A stretch of 64,000 bases of DNA from the NCBI GenBank assembly GCA_035578155.1, contig JAPWDM010000008.1:26002598-26066597 (forward strand), given 5' to 3'. Below the pieces are notes generated by a model. The model did no database searches. It saw only the letters and a list, made by a program, of their open reading frames with translations, and had not been told where the DNA came from. Every line of letters starts with the position of its first letter. The stretch's first letter is position 1. Both the position numbers and the translations under genes were made by a program. Below are positions 14,359 to 27,863 of the stretch, in pieces. This DNA comes from Brachynemurus nebulosus (lineage: Eukaryota > Arthropoda > Insecta > Neuroptera > Myrmeleontidae).

Positions 14359-16340
14359 TACTTTAGCATTATCAATACACGATCAGTAGTAGTGTCAGTA
14401 TTTATAAATACTGACAGTATTACTGATCGTGTAAAGGCAGCCTATAGATTTATTGATAAAAATCTAAATGTATATAAATTTTCGTATACATCTTATTTTT
14501 AATTAAATTTTTGTTTAAAAAACTATTGTCATTATAAGCAAACCAGTTCAATTGCATAATGGGTAGTATTATGACAGAACGTATGAATTATGATTAAAGT
14601 TGTCTTAGTGCGTTAGTACCTATTTATAATTTTCTGATATTTAGAAAGTTATCGCGTTTCCCATCAGTAATTAAAATGATTAAATAGAATATTATGTATA
14701 TTAACATATAAAAAAAGAGTTAAAAAGTTAACTAAAATAAGATCTTGGAAAAAAGAAAGAAAAAAAAAATCGAACATATTAGCCTTTCTTGCCAAATAAT
14801 GTCCGCTCGGTATCTGTAGTATAGCTCTATCGATACTGTCGGTGGATTGTACATAAAATTAAGCAAAAATGCCAACACCACTACACTTTTCATTCGTTTT
14901 TTATCAATCTATCATCTTCACTAGCTAAGTTTGATGTTTTTCTTTTTCACTTTAAGTATAAAATCTCTTTGTATAAAAATAACAGCAAAAGACAATAAAA
15001 AAAAAAAAAATAATAATAATAAAAATTCAGTTTTTCTTCATAGAAAAATAGAAAACACGTTCTAAAAATTAAATTTGGTGAAAGAAATGTCCACCATAGT
15101 CTCATACTATCCGGACAATGTGATATCGTATGTGAGAAAGAAAACCTGTGTTTAATGAACAATTACGTCATAAAACTGAGTGGCGCCATTTTTAAAGATG
15201 AAATAAAATTAACCTTTTTTGTTGAGGACGTTGAGTTTCTAGGAAAAAAAATCTTGATCTTCCATCGTTACCTAATATACGGTAAAATACATATACTGTT
15301 ATGGGAAATGGAAAACTTTAGTTATATTTAAATGGAAAAAAACGGGTGTCGCTGTCAAATATGAAATTCTCATGTGTACTTCTAAATGAATCAGCTAAAT
15401 GTACCGAATGGACCTAATGAAACCTAATGAAACTAAAAATATAAAACTTTGCATAGTAAATAGGTAATTTAAACACGTACATAAAATTTCAAAATTATCA
15501 GGACATCCTAAATGAAGCACAATAGGAGATTTAAAAATAAAGTTAGATAATAATTTACAAAATCGCAGTTCAACACAAACAAAATTTCACAAAAATCAGA
15601 CTGTATAAACTCAACGTCTCTAAAGTACAAAAAAAATTGTTTTTTACCTTAAATAATTAATTCAAATAATAGTTAAAAATTTGTAAACTCATTTACTTTA
15701 ATTAAAATTTATGCCTGCAAACAACATAGAAATAGTAGATTATTATCCAGAGTAAGTTCCCGCTAATAAAATAATCGGTAATCAGTTAACTATTTAAGGA
15801 ATTATATCTAAGACATAAATATTTGTAGATAAATATAAAAATATATTAAAGACTAATTTCACAATTGATCAAAATTCTCCCTTTTTGGGGTAGTCCGGGC
15901 AATCTAATCTTGACCACCCACATTGCATTTTTTTAATCTGCTATTAAAGAAGCTTGATATCTACAGTTCGAAATCACGTACAAAATTTAAAATCCGGTAT
16001 GCGGATGGACTTTGTATGCGAGGTTTCGATGTGAAAATTATCATTAAAATGAAACATTTTAAACATATACTTATCCTAAATGTATATTTCATGCAACCTC
16101 TTAATTAAAATCTTAAAAAATTCATAATCAAAGAAGAAATTTAAAGAAGTATTTTTGCACACCTGAGTGAAAAACACCAAGTCCGATGTTATTAGTGTAT
16201 TCATTAATCCAGTACATATCATAAACATTTAAAATAATTGGTTCCCGAGCTATCTTTGACAATAATTCATCAGAGCCAGTTTCTCTTTTGATGTTCATAC
16301 AACTGAATGGTAAGTTACATGAAATTCCATTGGAGAACAT
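12304..16340 (-). CDS. DESI2: DESI2-like PPPDE-domain deubiquitinase/deSUMOylase, complete four-exon gene
   Basis: Joined CDS (minus strand): 16340-16163, 13763-13649, 13571-13430 and 12498-12304, all with GT-AG borders and matching phases, giving 209 residues and a TAA stop. The family consists of papain-fold cysteine isopeptidases that remove ubiquitin or SUMO, with a His/Cys catalytic pair. Here the His sits in VFHSG (residue 58) and the Cys in NNNCNHFS (residue 136). Strongly conserved blocks are [15 protein letters not shown] and the C-terminal [15 protein letters not shown]. Vertebrate DESI2 is about 194 aa; this protein has roughly 30 extra N-terminal residues before [13 protein letters not shown]. 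The start at 16340 is the first Met after an in-frame TAG two codons upstream, but Met15 is an alternative, and a non-coding 5' exon is possible. Intron 1 (2.4 kb) carries a TTAA-flanked MITE and an (AT)n-bearing palindrome. Identity is firm from motif order; the exact N-terminus is inferred. Confidence 0.93.
13430..13571 (-). CDS. DESI2: DESI2 exon 3 (catalytic Cys)
   Basis: Encodes [16 protein letters not shown] and the active-site segment [17 protein letters not shown], where the nucleophilic Cys precedes NHFS as in the whole PPPDE family. The acceptor is TTGTTTTAG and the donor GTTTGT. Confidence 0.94.
13649..13763 (-). CDS. DESI2: DESI2 exon 2
   Basis: Encodes [15 protein letters not shown] and the following GIFEI strand of the PPPDE core. 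The acceptor is TTTTCAAG and the donor GTACGT. It enters in phase 1 and leaves in phase 2, matching both neighbours. Confidence 0.92.
13846..14189. mobile_element. piggyBac-like MITE (344 bp, TTAA) in DESI2 intron 1
   Basis: TTAA (13842-13845) and CACATTGATGGTTATGA are mirrored by TCATGACCGTCAACGTG and TTAA (14190-14193). It starts only about 80 bp upstream of DESI2 exon 2. A TTAACACGTTGACG-type end also appears as TCAACGTGTTAA at 852-863. Confidence 0.75.
14196..14453. mobile_element. (AT)n-centred palindrome
   Basis: CTATGGCTGCCTGTACACAA at 14198 and its mirror (TTACTGATCGTGTAAAGGCAGCC) near 14423-14447 form arms that include CAGTAATACTGTCAGTATTT. An 80-bp (AT)n run (14277-14355) lies in the loop. 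It abuts the TTAA element in DESI2 intron 1. Confidence 0.7.
16163..16340 (-). CDS. DESI2: DESI2 exon 1 (start, catalytic His)
   Basis: Encodes residues 1-59 plus one base. It holds the first strand of the PPPDE fold (ILNVYDMYW) and the catalytic His in GVFHSG. The donor after TCACTCAG reads GTGTGC. The first 33 residues are unlike vertebrate DESI2 and may be lineage-specific or partly untranslated. Confidence 0.88.
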
Positions 16341-17545
16341 TATCTAAATTGAAAAAATTAAATTAACAAATTAAATAATATTTTCCAATTATGTTTATTA
16401 TTATAAATACTTACATATACTAAATTATTCAGGAAAACGACAAAAATTTAGACTTTTGACATTTAATTAAACAAATAAATAAAAAATTTAGAAGTTGGGC
16501 ATAAACATACTTTGTATAAACACATTTAAAACAAAATAATTTTTTTATCAAAAATATAATTTATCGATAACTATTATTTTTGAAATTTTCAAAACTATTA
16601 CTACATAAATAGGTGTACAGAAAAAACTACATAATAATAATTATAATTTGTAGTAAATACCATAAACACAATAAATTCAGATAACTCTTTTGTATTCCCG
16701 TAATTTAGTCAAATATTTTCTTAAATTTCATGTTCATATGTGTTTTTGTTGGTAACACTGATACTAAAACATTTGTTTTTTCATGGTTATTCATTTTTTT
16801 TCACTATGTATAGTTCACGCAAATAAATTCTATATTTTAGTGATTAAAAAAATCTAATTTTTAAAGGAACGGGCGCACATATGATTGGATAGTAGATGTG
16901 GACATAACTATCAGGGAATTAAATTGAATATATTTATATTTTTAAATGGCAGTTAAAATGTGTGATTAAAATAATAGATGTAGCCATGTCCCTGTCACTC
17001 CCCATTTAGTCTATTATAAAAAAATGGACCGTTTTTTGACGTCGCTGTAACTAATATACCAGATGGCGTTGATTTACTAGGGGATAAAATTAGAGTCGAG
17101 ACATTAAACTCGTGTAATTTAGAGTCGAGACACGTTTAATAGTTCGCTATTTTTCATCTAAAATAAATTGGAAATAAATTAAATATTTAAAAAAATACTT
17201 TAATTCAACCTAGAAAGATTAATTAAATTGAAAAATTTTAATTCTTCGTTAACACATAACTTGGTGACGATACTTTTGTGCTCAATCATATGGTAATTAA
17301 TTTTGACATATATTTGATGAAAAATGCTCACATGTCCCAACTCTATTTAGTATACCCCCTATACCATTAGCGCCACGTAGCAAACGTAGCAAACTGTGAC
17401 ATGAAAAGGTCCGTCCTTGAAAACAAGTGGCAGGGACATGGATGTAGCTAATCCTAAGATTACACTTTTTACTTGCGTAAACTATGTAAATTTTATAATA
17501 TTGAGTGTTTTCCATTTAGAAAACACAGACGATATTGGGTAACAG
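16341..17545. other. AT-rich DNA upstream of DESI2, no gene seen
   Basis: Any promoter or 5'UTR of DESI2 should lie here, but no clear TATA/Inr pair stands out. A local tandem duplication of TTAGAGTCGAGACA occurs at 17090-17140. Confidence 0.4.
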
Positions 17546-17863
17546 TGGTGGCGTTCGGAATGAAAATTTTGTTAGCCTTACATTACCTAACGGAACTTTC
17601 ACCGTTACAAACCAAAGGGCTCTGATTCAAAAAATTAACGTAAGTTAAATATTTTTTCATGGTCACGATATAAATACTTAATTTCTAAAGTACAGCCACA
17701 TTTAAAAATTATGGAATAAAAATAATCAATCACCATGTTAAAAATTGTTGTTTTAATATATAATGTATGTTAATTTTTTGAATGCGTGCCCCCTGGTTTG
17801 TAACGGTGGAAGCTCCGTTAGCTGACGTTAGGCTAACAAAATTTTCGTCCCGAACTCCATCAG
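17546..17863. mobile_element. Foldback MITE with about 95-bp arms
   Basis: GAAAATTTTGTTAGCC near 17561, ACGGAACTTTCACCGTTACA and TTCAAAAAATTAAC are mirrored at 17770-17850 (GTTAATTTTTTGAA, TGTAACGGTGGAAGCTCCGT, GGCTAACAAAATTTTCG). The loop is about 120 bp of AT-rich DNA. No TSD was resolved. Confidence 0.75.
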
Positions 17864-17874
17864 TCATTTTAACT

Positions 17875-18265
17875 CACAGATGAGACAGATTAAGCGTACA
17901 TATAAAAACCTGTGATTCGAAAGTTGCAATGAGTTGCATTTTATACTGCTTACTAAGTAGTCGTGCTTCGGCTCTACAAGAGCAAAGAAGCATTGTTAGG
18001 TCGTGGCTATTGATTTTTAGATCGTGGTTACATCATTGTTAGCAGATACATATATACAGTAGTTCTACAGTACGTATATATGTACCCGCACCACATACAT
18101 AACGACAATCACACATACTAACATTCACTATACTACACATACAAACACAAACTCTAAATATGTATATAACCATAGAAAGTGCGAAGCCTCGCTGTGACTT
18201 ATGATGACGTAAAATTCTGGCGACAGCCGGCATGCTAGCTATGATATTGTAGTTTGTCCCCTTGT
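17875..18265 (-). repeat. Interspersed repeat family X, copy 1
   Basis: In reverse orientation it matches 26330-26710. Shared blocks are GACAGATGA, AACTTTCG/CGAAAGTT, ACTGCTTACT, TAGAGCCGA, AAACTCTAAATATGTATATA (as TATATACATATTTAGAGTTT), TGACGTAAAATTCTGGC and CCCCTTGTT. There is no intact ORF, and it is probably a non-autonomous element of several hundred bp. Confidence 0.65.
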
Positions 18266-18364
18266 TTTAACTGCTTTTAAATAAATTATACATGTATTAT
18301 AGTATATCAAGCAGATTATTTCTTTTTAAATCTAGTAACTTTGTCTATGCTGCCCTCTGCCGAA

Positions 18365-19170
18365 ACACACTAAGGGATTTTACACAATTAAAAATGACGT
18401 AACGCTCCTTTCACATTGTACGGTTTTCGCCGTACGGGAAAAAACCGTACGACTTTTTGCCGTGATATTGTTGCTTTCACATTGCACGGTTTTTTGCCGT
18501 TGTAAACTGAATATCTTTATTCGACTTGCAACATGATACAAGTAATAAGTGTCATTAATGTTAATTTTATAAATCAGAGGAAATAGAAAGTAGGATTATT
18601 TATTATCACACTCTTTGAAGACCTGAAAAATTACGAAAATAAGTTTTTCAACTATTTTCGGATGTTTACAGACTCATTTGATTAATTTCTTAACGAACTT
18701 AACATCAAAACACACAATTTCGAAATTACATACAATCTATTAAAATATTGGTTATCACATTCAACATTAGTTTAATCCATTTCACAAATAAAATTAATAA
18801 TTAACATGAAATTCAACAAAAAATTGTTAATGCCGTACGTTAAAAAGCCGTCTAATGTGAAAGCATCCATTTAATTACATACACTACTGAGCTAAAAACG
18901 CCGTACGGCAACCGTGAAGTCCAGTGGCAAGAGACGGCTGCTACACGGCACGGCAACGGCATTTTGCCGTGACCGTGTAATGTGAAAGGTCCAATGCTCT
19001 TCTTCACTACACTAAAAAAATGCGACCGTACGGTTTTTTGCCGTACGGCAAAAACCGTATAATGTGAAAGGAGCGTAAGTCGTAAGAAGTGTCGCCATCT
19101 AGTGATCTTGTATGAAACATGGTGTACTAAATGTCTTGTTTACACGAGTTTAGTAAAGTCTTTAGTTGTT
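18365..19170. repeat. Arm of a TTCACACA-ended element split by a TAA-flanked insertion
   Basis: TTTTACACAATTAAAAATGA before 18400 and GTGTCGCCATCTAGTGATCT after 19089 match, once joined, the terminal arm of the element at 45925-47648. The 18403-19075 element interrupts the arm. Confidence 0.6.
18403..19075. mobile_element. PIF/Harbinger-like MITE (673 bp, TAA TSD)
   Basis: Inverted ends CGCTCCTTTCACATTGTACG / GTATAATGTGAAAGGAGCG are flanked by TAA (18400-18402, 19076-19078). Subterminal repeats of CCGTACGG and TTTTTGCCGT recur several times (18470-18500, 18833-18850, 18950-19010). The CpG-rich ends stand out against the AT-rich surroundings. There is no transposase. Confidence 0.82.
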
Positions 19171-19309
19171 ACTTTAAACATCCATAGAATTACGTTTAAG
19201 TTTATACGACCGTGGTTTAAACACATCGAAACAGTAATTAAACGTAATTTTATATGTGTTTGTAGCAACTGCTAAAGTCTTTAGTTTTACTCAATTCGTG
19301 TAAACAAGG
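19135..19309. mobile_element. Short MITE with CTTGTTTACACGA ends
   Basis: CTTGTTTACACGAGTTTAGT at 19135 is mirrored by TACTCAATTCGTGTAAACAAG near 19289-19308. Inner arms share AAAGTCTTTAGT and ATTACGTTTAA. About 175 bp, non-coding. Confidence 0.7.
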
Positions 19310-19345
19310 CATACCTTAATCACACATTTTTAATCAACTAATTAA

Positions 19346-19662
19346 CTCTTTTAAACAAACCGTCTGGTAAAATGTTTTTGTCTCAAAATGCCAGACTTTT
19401 TACTGCCAAGTGATAAGTACAATAGATAAGGGTACAAAAAAAGAAAAAGAAAAAAATCAAACATCCCAACATTAAAAAAGTCAACCCTAGGAATTTACAA
19501 AAAATAAATTATACTAAACCATGCTGATAAAATTGAACATTATTTAGAATTTTGCCGTATTGTCACAGATGGCAGCACCTGTACCAGTAAATATATACAT
19601 ATGACAGCATTTTGAGTCGCCATATTGCAGGACGAGTTAACTCGTCTTAATCATTTAAAGAG
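19346..19662. mobile_element. piggyBac-like MITE family C, copy 1 (317 bp, TTAA)
   Basis: TTAA (19342-19345) + CTCTTTTAAACAAACC … TCTTAATCATTTAAAGAG + TTAA (19663-19666). It is nearly identical in length and sequence to 29160-29476. It carries AGATGGCAGCACCTG and GCCATATTGCAGGACGAG blocks. Confidence 0.82.
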
Positions 19663-19746
19663 TTAAAAATTACCAGAACCAAAATTTCCTGAAATAAATA
19701 TATTCGCCAGAAAATTTTTTACGTACCGTAAACTGGCCTAAATAGG

Positions 19747-20462
19747 ACCCTCGTGCGAACAGCCAACATAAATTTTAAAAAATGAGATTTTTTTATTTTT
19801 GCTTCGATCAATCGTTTGTGAATCGTTTGTGAATGTTTGTGACGCTATTATTTTCGTTTGTGACTAATTAGTTAATTTATTTAATTGTTAATTAAGAGTG
19901 TGTGAATAGCCAACATTTTTTAAAATTTATTGCAATATTGACTTCCGGGCACTTAATCGATCGAAAATCGTTTGTGAATTCCAAATAATCCATTAAAAAC
20001 ATTGTGAAAGCGTATTCTTTAAAAAAATAATAAAAAAAAATTGAAAAAATTCTGTATACTGCTGTCATTTACAAAATAGGTATTTTTTCTCACACTAGAG
20101 GGCATTGGAGTATAGATTTAGCGCAACTAAACAGAGTGGCCAATGTAAAAAACTTCATTTCTACAAAAAATAATTGATTTTTTTTATTATTTTTTTAAAA
20201 AATACGCTGTCACAAATGTTTTTAATGGTATATTTGAAATTCACAAACGATTTTCGATCGATTAAGTGCCCGGAAGTCAATATTGCAATAAATTTTAAAA
20301 AAATGTTGCTATTCACACACTCTTAATTAACAATTAACTAATTAGTCACAAACGAAAATAATAGCGTCACAAACATTCACAAACGATTTACAAACGGTTG
20401 ATCGAAGCAAAAATAAAAAAATCTCATCTTTTTAAATTTATGTTGACTATTCGCACGAGGGT
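19747..20462. mobile_element. 716-bp foldback element, about 300-bp arms
   Basis: ACCCTCGTGCGAACAGCCAA at 19747 is mirrored to 20462. The arms stay highly similar for about 300 bp (CGTTTGTGAAT repeats, GACGCTATTATTTTCGTTTG, TTAATTAAGAGTGTGTGAAT, GACTTCCGGGCACTTAATCG). The loop is about 20050-20150. Flanks CTAAATAGG and CCAAATAGG form a probable 9-bp TSD with one mismatch, suggesting a Mutator-like or other foldback transposon. Confidence 0.78.
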
Positions 20463-20675
20463 CCAAATAGGCACGAATTCAAACTTCACACCGTATTTTT
20501 TGTATTTCTTTTATGATTACTTATACATCCAAACAAGAAGTAATACTTCATGATTTTGTGTAGAAATAAACATAAAATCTAGAGAAAAGTATAAATACCC
20601 CTGTCGCAGCATCTGCATAACATAGCGAATTACCAAATACTGGGCACTGGGCGGATCTCATCTAATTGTAATATA

Positions 20676-21210
20676 GCACTACATTCTCGCGAGGTCGCCT
20701 CGACGAGACGTTTGTCGAGGTTTTGACGAGGCGAGACAACACGAGTATGTATCGTCTACACTCTCGCTCATTACTCAGTTATTCATACTGCTCATACGCG
20801 TTCGTATAGTTTGAAATGTCAATCATAGATGGACAAGATGGGTGATGTCGGTGACATGGATTCAAATAACTGCTGCTGCAGTTCTATGTACTGTTGAATC
20901 CTATAATTTTCTTCATGCATATTACACAAAAAAGTTTAAAATAACGTTTAAAATAACGTTCTTGTAAATTTAAAGCATGATTTTAGGTTATGTATGAAAA
21001 CATAATAGTACGCAGATATGCAACATATGCAATATCAACACACGAGTATATGCTGTCTCGTGTCCTTTGACTTGTGACAAAAAACCGACTCAGATCGGAG
21101 AGCTGACGAGGCGAGGCAAGGCTTGACGAGGCGAGGCGAGGTAACACGAGAGCATCAACTACACTCTCGGCCTCGCGTCGCCTCGTGTTGCCTCGACGAG
21201 AGTGTAGTGC
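20676..21210. mobile_element. 535-bp CpG-rich inverted-repeat element (TA TSD)
   Basis: GCACTACATTCTCGCGAGG and CCTCGACGAGAGTGTAGTGC form the ends, flanked by TA. GAGGCGAG and TCGACGAG words repeat in the subterminal regions. A 140-bp relative is at 44927-45066. The frame at 20983-21231 is a by-product. Confidence 0.7.
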
Positions 21211-21346
21211 TACTATAAGACCTGTACCCATTTAAAATACAGCGTGAGTTTTTCGAGAGTTGCCATTTTGATTACAGCCAAACCGTTGATTTAATCGAAA
21301 AATTGTTCAAATAAGAGATGTAGATATCGACGGGGGCAATCGATTG

Positions 21347-21348
<2 letters not shown>

Positions 21349-21419
<71 letters not shown>
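21349..21419. repeat. (AT)n microsatellite
   Basis: A pure TA run of about 70 bp, followed by AAATTTTAGTGAATATCATT, the same right flank as the (AT)n at 56868-56976. Confidence 0.95.
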
Positions 21420-21422
<3 letters not shown>

Positions 21423-21465
21423 TTTAGTGAATATCATTTTCATATTCTAGGGACCTCAAAACAAA

Positions 21466-23633
<2,168 letters not shown>

Positions 23634-24370
23634 TTTCTGCCATAGTCCCGGGCTCAGGTTCTACTATGACACCTGGCGTAATAGCTGAATTTCGAGTTTT
23701 CAAAATTCGCTAAAATGTCATGCCAAATGTGTTTATAAAAATATTGAATGACTTGATAATCTTGAAAGTGTTCTGTTTTATGTTCCAGTACATCCTTCAT
23801 CCCTCCCTAATCACCCACCCCATTTGTCCTATTGTACTTGATACAGCGTCCCTATTAATGCATATACTGTCCCTATTCACTTTTTCCGTCCCTATTAATC
23901 ACCAACTTACAAGTAAAGGTCCCGTAGCCGGACCTATCGATTTTGATAAAACTTAAATACGTTGTAGAACATTAAAAAATAAGCGACACGTATTTTTTTT
24001 ATCTGAGGAAAAACGGTTTGAAGGGGTGAAATCGCCCTTCAAAAATTGGGGTAAAAAATTTTTCAAATATCTCGAAACAGTAGGAGATAGAGCAAAAGTT
24101 TAAATTGGCGATATTGCTCTTTTTTAAAGATCTATCTATTGATATGCAATTTGTTCAAATTACATCAACAGGGGTGGTTCGGGGTTAAAATTAACAATAT
24201 AAAAATTTTGTTTACAGATTTGAAATCTACGTCAAAAAATCTAATTGACCTGTTTTTGCTCAATTTCCTAATATTAAGTCTAGGGATAGTTAATTAGTGG
24301 GTGACTGTGTCGAACAGTCGTACTATTTGGGTAATGCAAGAAGTTATTTTTCATGAAAAATAGTTTAAGG

Positions 24371-24930
24371 TAATTAGAATAACGTAGAAATGGAATTCTC
24401 GAATTCAAAATTCAGTTTGAGCAATATTGGAGAGGGGGTGGGTCACCCTCTTAAATTACATATGTACTAGTTTTCATACACTTTTTTTACTGTTAACACA
24501 CTGACAGTGGGTAATAATGTCACAGTAAGTGGTTCTGAATTTAGAGTGTCATATGTAAGGAAATTATCGTTATTATCGATATCGATAATTTTCGAAAACG
24601 AAAACTACATTTTGATAGTCGTAATATGTTTGGAATGCCTATAACTTCCTTCACTTACACCTTCAAAAGTTTTGTTATTTGTTTGCTACGATGAAACGTT
24701 TACGAGATATTTACGATCAAAATTCTACGATAACGAAAAGTATCATTAACAAACGAACCTATAAAAACGTTATATACGACAGTCTAACTTCAGAACCACT
24801 TATTGTGACATCATTACCCATTGTCAGTGTGTTAACAGTAAAAATGAGTGTATGAAAACTAGTATGTAATTTAAGAGGGTGAGTCAACCCCCTCTTCAAT
24901 AATGCTCAAACTGAATTTTTAATTAGAATA
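24371..24930. mobile_element. 510-bp palindromic element
   Basis: AAAATTCAGTTTGAGCAATA at 24407 is mirrored to 24919. Arms share AGAGGGGGT, CACCCTCTTAAATTACATA, CTAGTTTTCATACAC, CTGTTAACACACTGACA and AAGTGGTTCTGA. TAATTAGAATAA occurs at 24371 and again just after the right arm (24920), a possible 12-bp duplication, although the left copy is offset about 25 bp from the arm. Confidence 0.65.
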
Positions 24931-26329
24931 AACAATTTATTCATAAAAGCACTAAAATAAATATGTTGTTTTTAGATAAAGTTCGCTATTCATCCGCCTG
25001 TCCCAATTGATCCTATAGTCTACGGTAGCGGAAGTTTTAAATTATTTTAAGAAATCATGAATTTTAGTTGTTTAAAATACTTGTTGGTATTTCAAAGTTC
25101 TATTTGATCAACCAATCGGAATGATTTTTAATTATTAGTAATGTTGCTTTTTGACGACAATGTCAGTTTTAATCAAATTCTTGCATCCTTCGGAATATCA
25201 GATAATATTTCGTCATTTATTTAAATATGTAATAAAATAGTTGGGTGAATTAACTGATCCTCAAAAGTACCGCCAGGCAGGAATTGGAAAAATTTAAGAA
25301 TTTTCTTTATACACTTTTTATGAAAAAAAAATAAAAAAAATAATAATAAAATAAAAACTACACACTTTTCTTATCGTATATTTTAATACAATACGTACAT
25401 GTTTGAAATTTGTGAATGTTAGGATCTATCAAAAATTACACACACTATAGCAGTTAGTACTTGTATATTTCATTCAGAACGTATTTACACTCTGAACATT
25501 TTGTTTCCAAAAAAAAAGAAAATTAATAAAAATTTTCAATGAATTCACAAAATGAACTAACTGTAAGCTAAACTTCTACAAATCATTTTAAATACAATTG
25601 CACCGTAATTATTTTTTACACTGTTGCCACTGACATGTGACGTAATAATTAAGAGATAAAGTATATTATAATGCTTTGTTTAAATTTTTTTTTTAAATAA
25701 ATTAGAAAAAATATTAATAAAAACCATAATATTTCGATTTTGTTATTTTATCTACAAATATTTGCTCAAACAATTACTTTAATTTTTATTTTATTTTTAC
25801 GTTCGTGTCTTTTTTTTCTTATAAATGTAATAAAATTAGAAATGCTAATTTTAGTGTAACACAATAAAAAATTTATTAGTACAAATCGATAAATACATTA
25901 ATTACATTATCGCCCTGAACTTTTTACTCAAATTATTTCAATTACAGTATTTAAAAATCATTATTCAATTGCAACTAGTAATAGTATATTTCTATGAGCT
26001 AAAATTTGAAATTTATCTTACTTGTATATATAATAATTTATATTTATTTTAATAACAATTCATTTATCAATAATATCGTATCAGTTAATTTTACAAAATC
26101 CATCTTACTTAATTAAAATTTACACTGTTTAAATTAAAATTATAATACTGTTGACAATATTCGAATGCAATATCTAAACTCAAAATTGCATAATACACAA
26201 TACCTCAAAAATTATTTTTACTTTTAATTTTGTAATTATTTAAAAATCACCTCAAGTTTATAAAGCCGTTTAACCCATTACGACCTTGCATTAAAATGGA
26301 AAATTTTCACTTAATGGTGACGTAAATTA
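24931..26329. other. Very AT-rich intergenic DNA, nothing recognised
   Basis: A-tracts and short AT repeats only, with no exon-like frame, inverted end or RNA structure. Confidence 0.4.
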
Positions 26330-26712
26330 AATTACGAGCATCTGGTGACAACAAGGGGCCAAACTACTATATGATAGCATTCCAGCTGTTGCCAGAATTT
26401 TACGTCATCATAGCTGACAGCGAGGCATCCCCCACTTTCTATGGTTATATACATATTTAGAGTTTGTGTGATATTCGTTATGTATGTGGTCGAGATGCAT
26501 GGTGGGAGTGGACACATACTATAGAACAACTATATGTATGTATCTACTACTAACACGATCTAATAATCACAGCCATCACGTAACAATGCATGCTTACTCT
26601 TGTAGAGCCGATGGACGACTAGTCAGTAAGCAGTATAAAATGCAGTTTACTGCAACTTTCGGACCACACTTTTTTATATGTAGGCTTCATCTGTCTCATC
26701 TGTGGGTGACAA
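26330..26712 (+). repeat. Interspersed repeat family X, copy 2
   Basis: Same family as 17875-18265 (opposite orientation), with a more diverged third copy at 59660-60165. Blocks include AAGGGGCCAAACTACTATAT, TTTTACGTCATCATAGCTGA, ATACATATTTAGAGTTTGTG, CAGTATAAAATGCAGTTTAC and TTTTTTATATGTAGGCTTCA. Overlapping frames are not conserved between copies. Confidence 0.65.
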
Positions 26713-26960
26713 TAACACTAACAGGTAACATAATGGTAGCAATTTGGAAATACCTATTTTTATTAGAAAATAATAAATTATTACGAAAAGAAAACAGGAT
26801 CACACTTCAATACTAAACGGTAGAAATTATGCGGATAGTAAACCAAATAAAATAACCTTGCGTACTTGCAGTAGTTATTTTTTTGAACACTAGTTTGTGT
26901 ATCTAAATTTCACGGTCCTAAGTAGCCCTGACTAAAAAAAAAAACACAATTTGTCCACAA

Positions 26961-27863
26961 TAGGGTTGTTGCGGATATTTGCATCCGCAAATGCGGAACA
27001 TCCGCAAATGCGGAACATCCGCAACAATTTTGACATCCGCAATTGCATCCGCATCCACACCATTTTAATACGGATGCGGATGTGTTCAGAGTTCCAGTTC
27101 GACTATACAACTAATTTCAATTTTAATAATCGGTCCGATTATCAAAGGCCATTAGAGATATGTTTTGAATTCTAATTGTTGGTGTGCGATCCGTTTTCTT
27201 ATTATCAAACTTATAGCTAAGCATGAGAGGTTATGCCTTATTGAATTTATGAAGCTGAGTTTACAATTATTTTTTACAGAAGATACGTTAAAAAATAAAT
27301 TTGTTGGTTTTCAGTTCAATCAAGAAACGAATTGTACTGTTAGTGAAGTAACATAAAATTTCAGCTTGCTAGAAAATACCTCTAAATTTTTGTGACAGTC
27401 TTTATTTTAGTCTATAATACATATAATATGTTAATATGTTAAATCAAATTCAAAGATGTTTCAGCCGATTCAAAGGCTTATAGTATTATAACCTTGAATT
27501 ATAGTATGTAATTACGTCTATTTGAAAATATTGTGAATATTCAAAAATTGATCGTTTTATTCCCTATTTCCAAATAATAATAACAAAATTTTATTGTAGA
27601 CAACAAAAATGAATATTGCTAAACTTTAAAAAAATTTTACAACAGCAGCAAAACTTTTATTTCTAAAGTCCATAACTTAAAATTTAATTATTAATGTTTT
27701 ATCTTTTATCAAAGAAAATTAACAATAAAAGTTATTAAATTTCGCTTCCTAGGAAAAATAAATAATTTTTAAACATCCGCATTCGCATCTGCAGATGTTG
27801 ATCTTCAAAAATCCGCATCCGCATCTGCAGATGCATTAAAATATCACATCCGCAACAACCCTA
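26961..27863. mobile_element. hAT-like non-autonomous element (903 bp, 8-bp TSD)
   Basis: Ends TAGGGTTGTTGCGGAT / ATCCGCAACAACCCTA are flanked by identical GTCCACAA (26953-26960 and 27864-27871). Subterminal regions carry repeated CATCCGCA/TGCGGA words. The interior has no intact transposase; the frame at 27165-27356 has no recognisable domain. Confidence 0.88.

Noticed and set aside
14947..15162. 71-aa frame upstream of DESI2 exon 2
   Set aside because: Phe/Tyr-rich translation of poly-T tracts in intron 1.
26484..27356. Plus-strand frames of 110, 74 and 63 aa
   Set aside because: Located in family X and in the hAT-like element; not conserved between copies and no domain.
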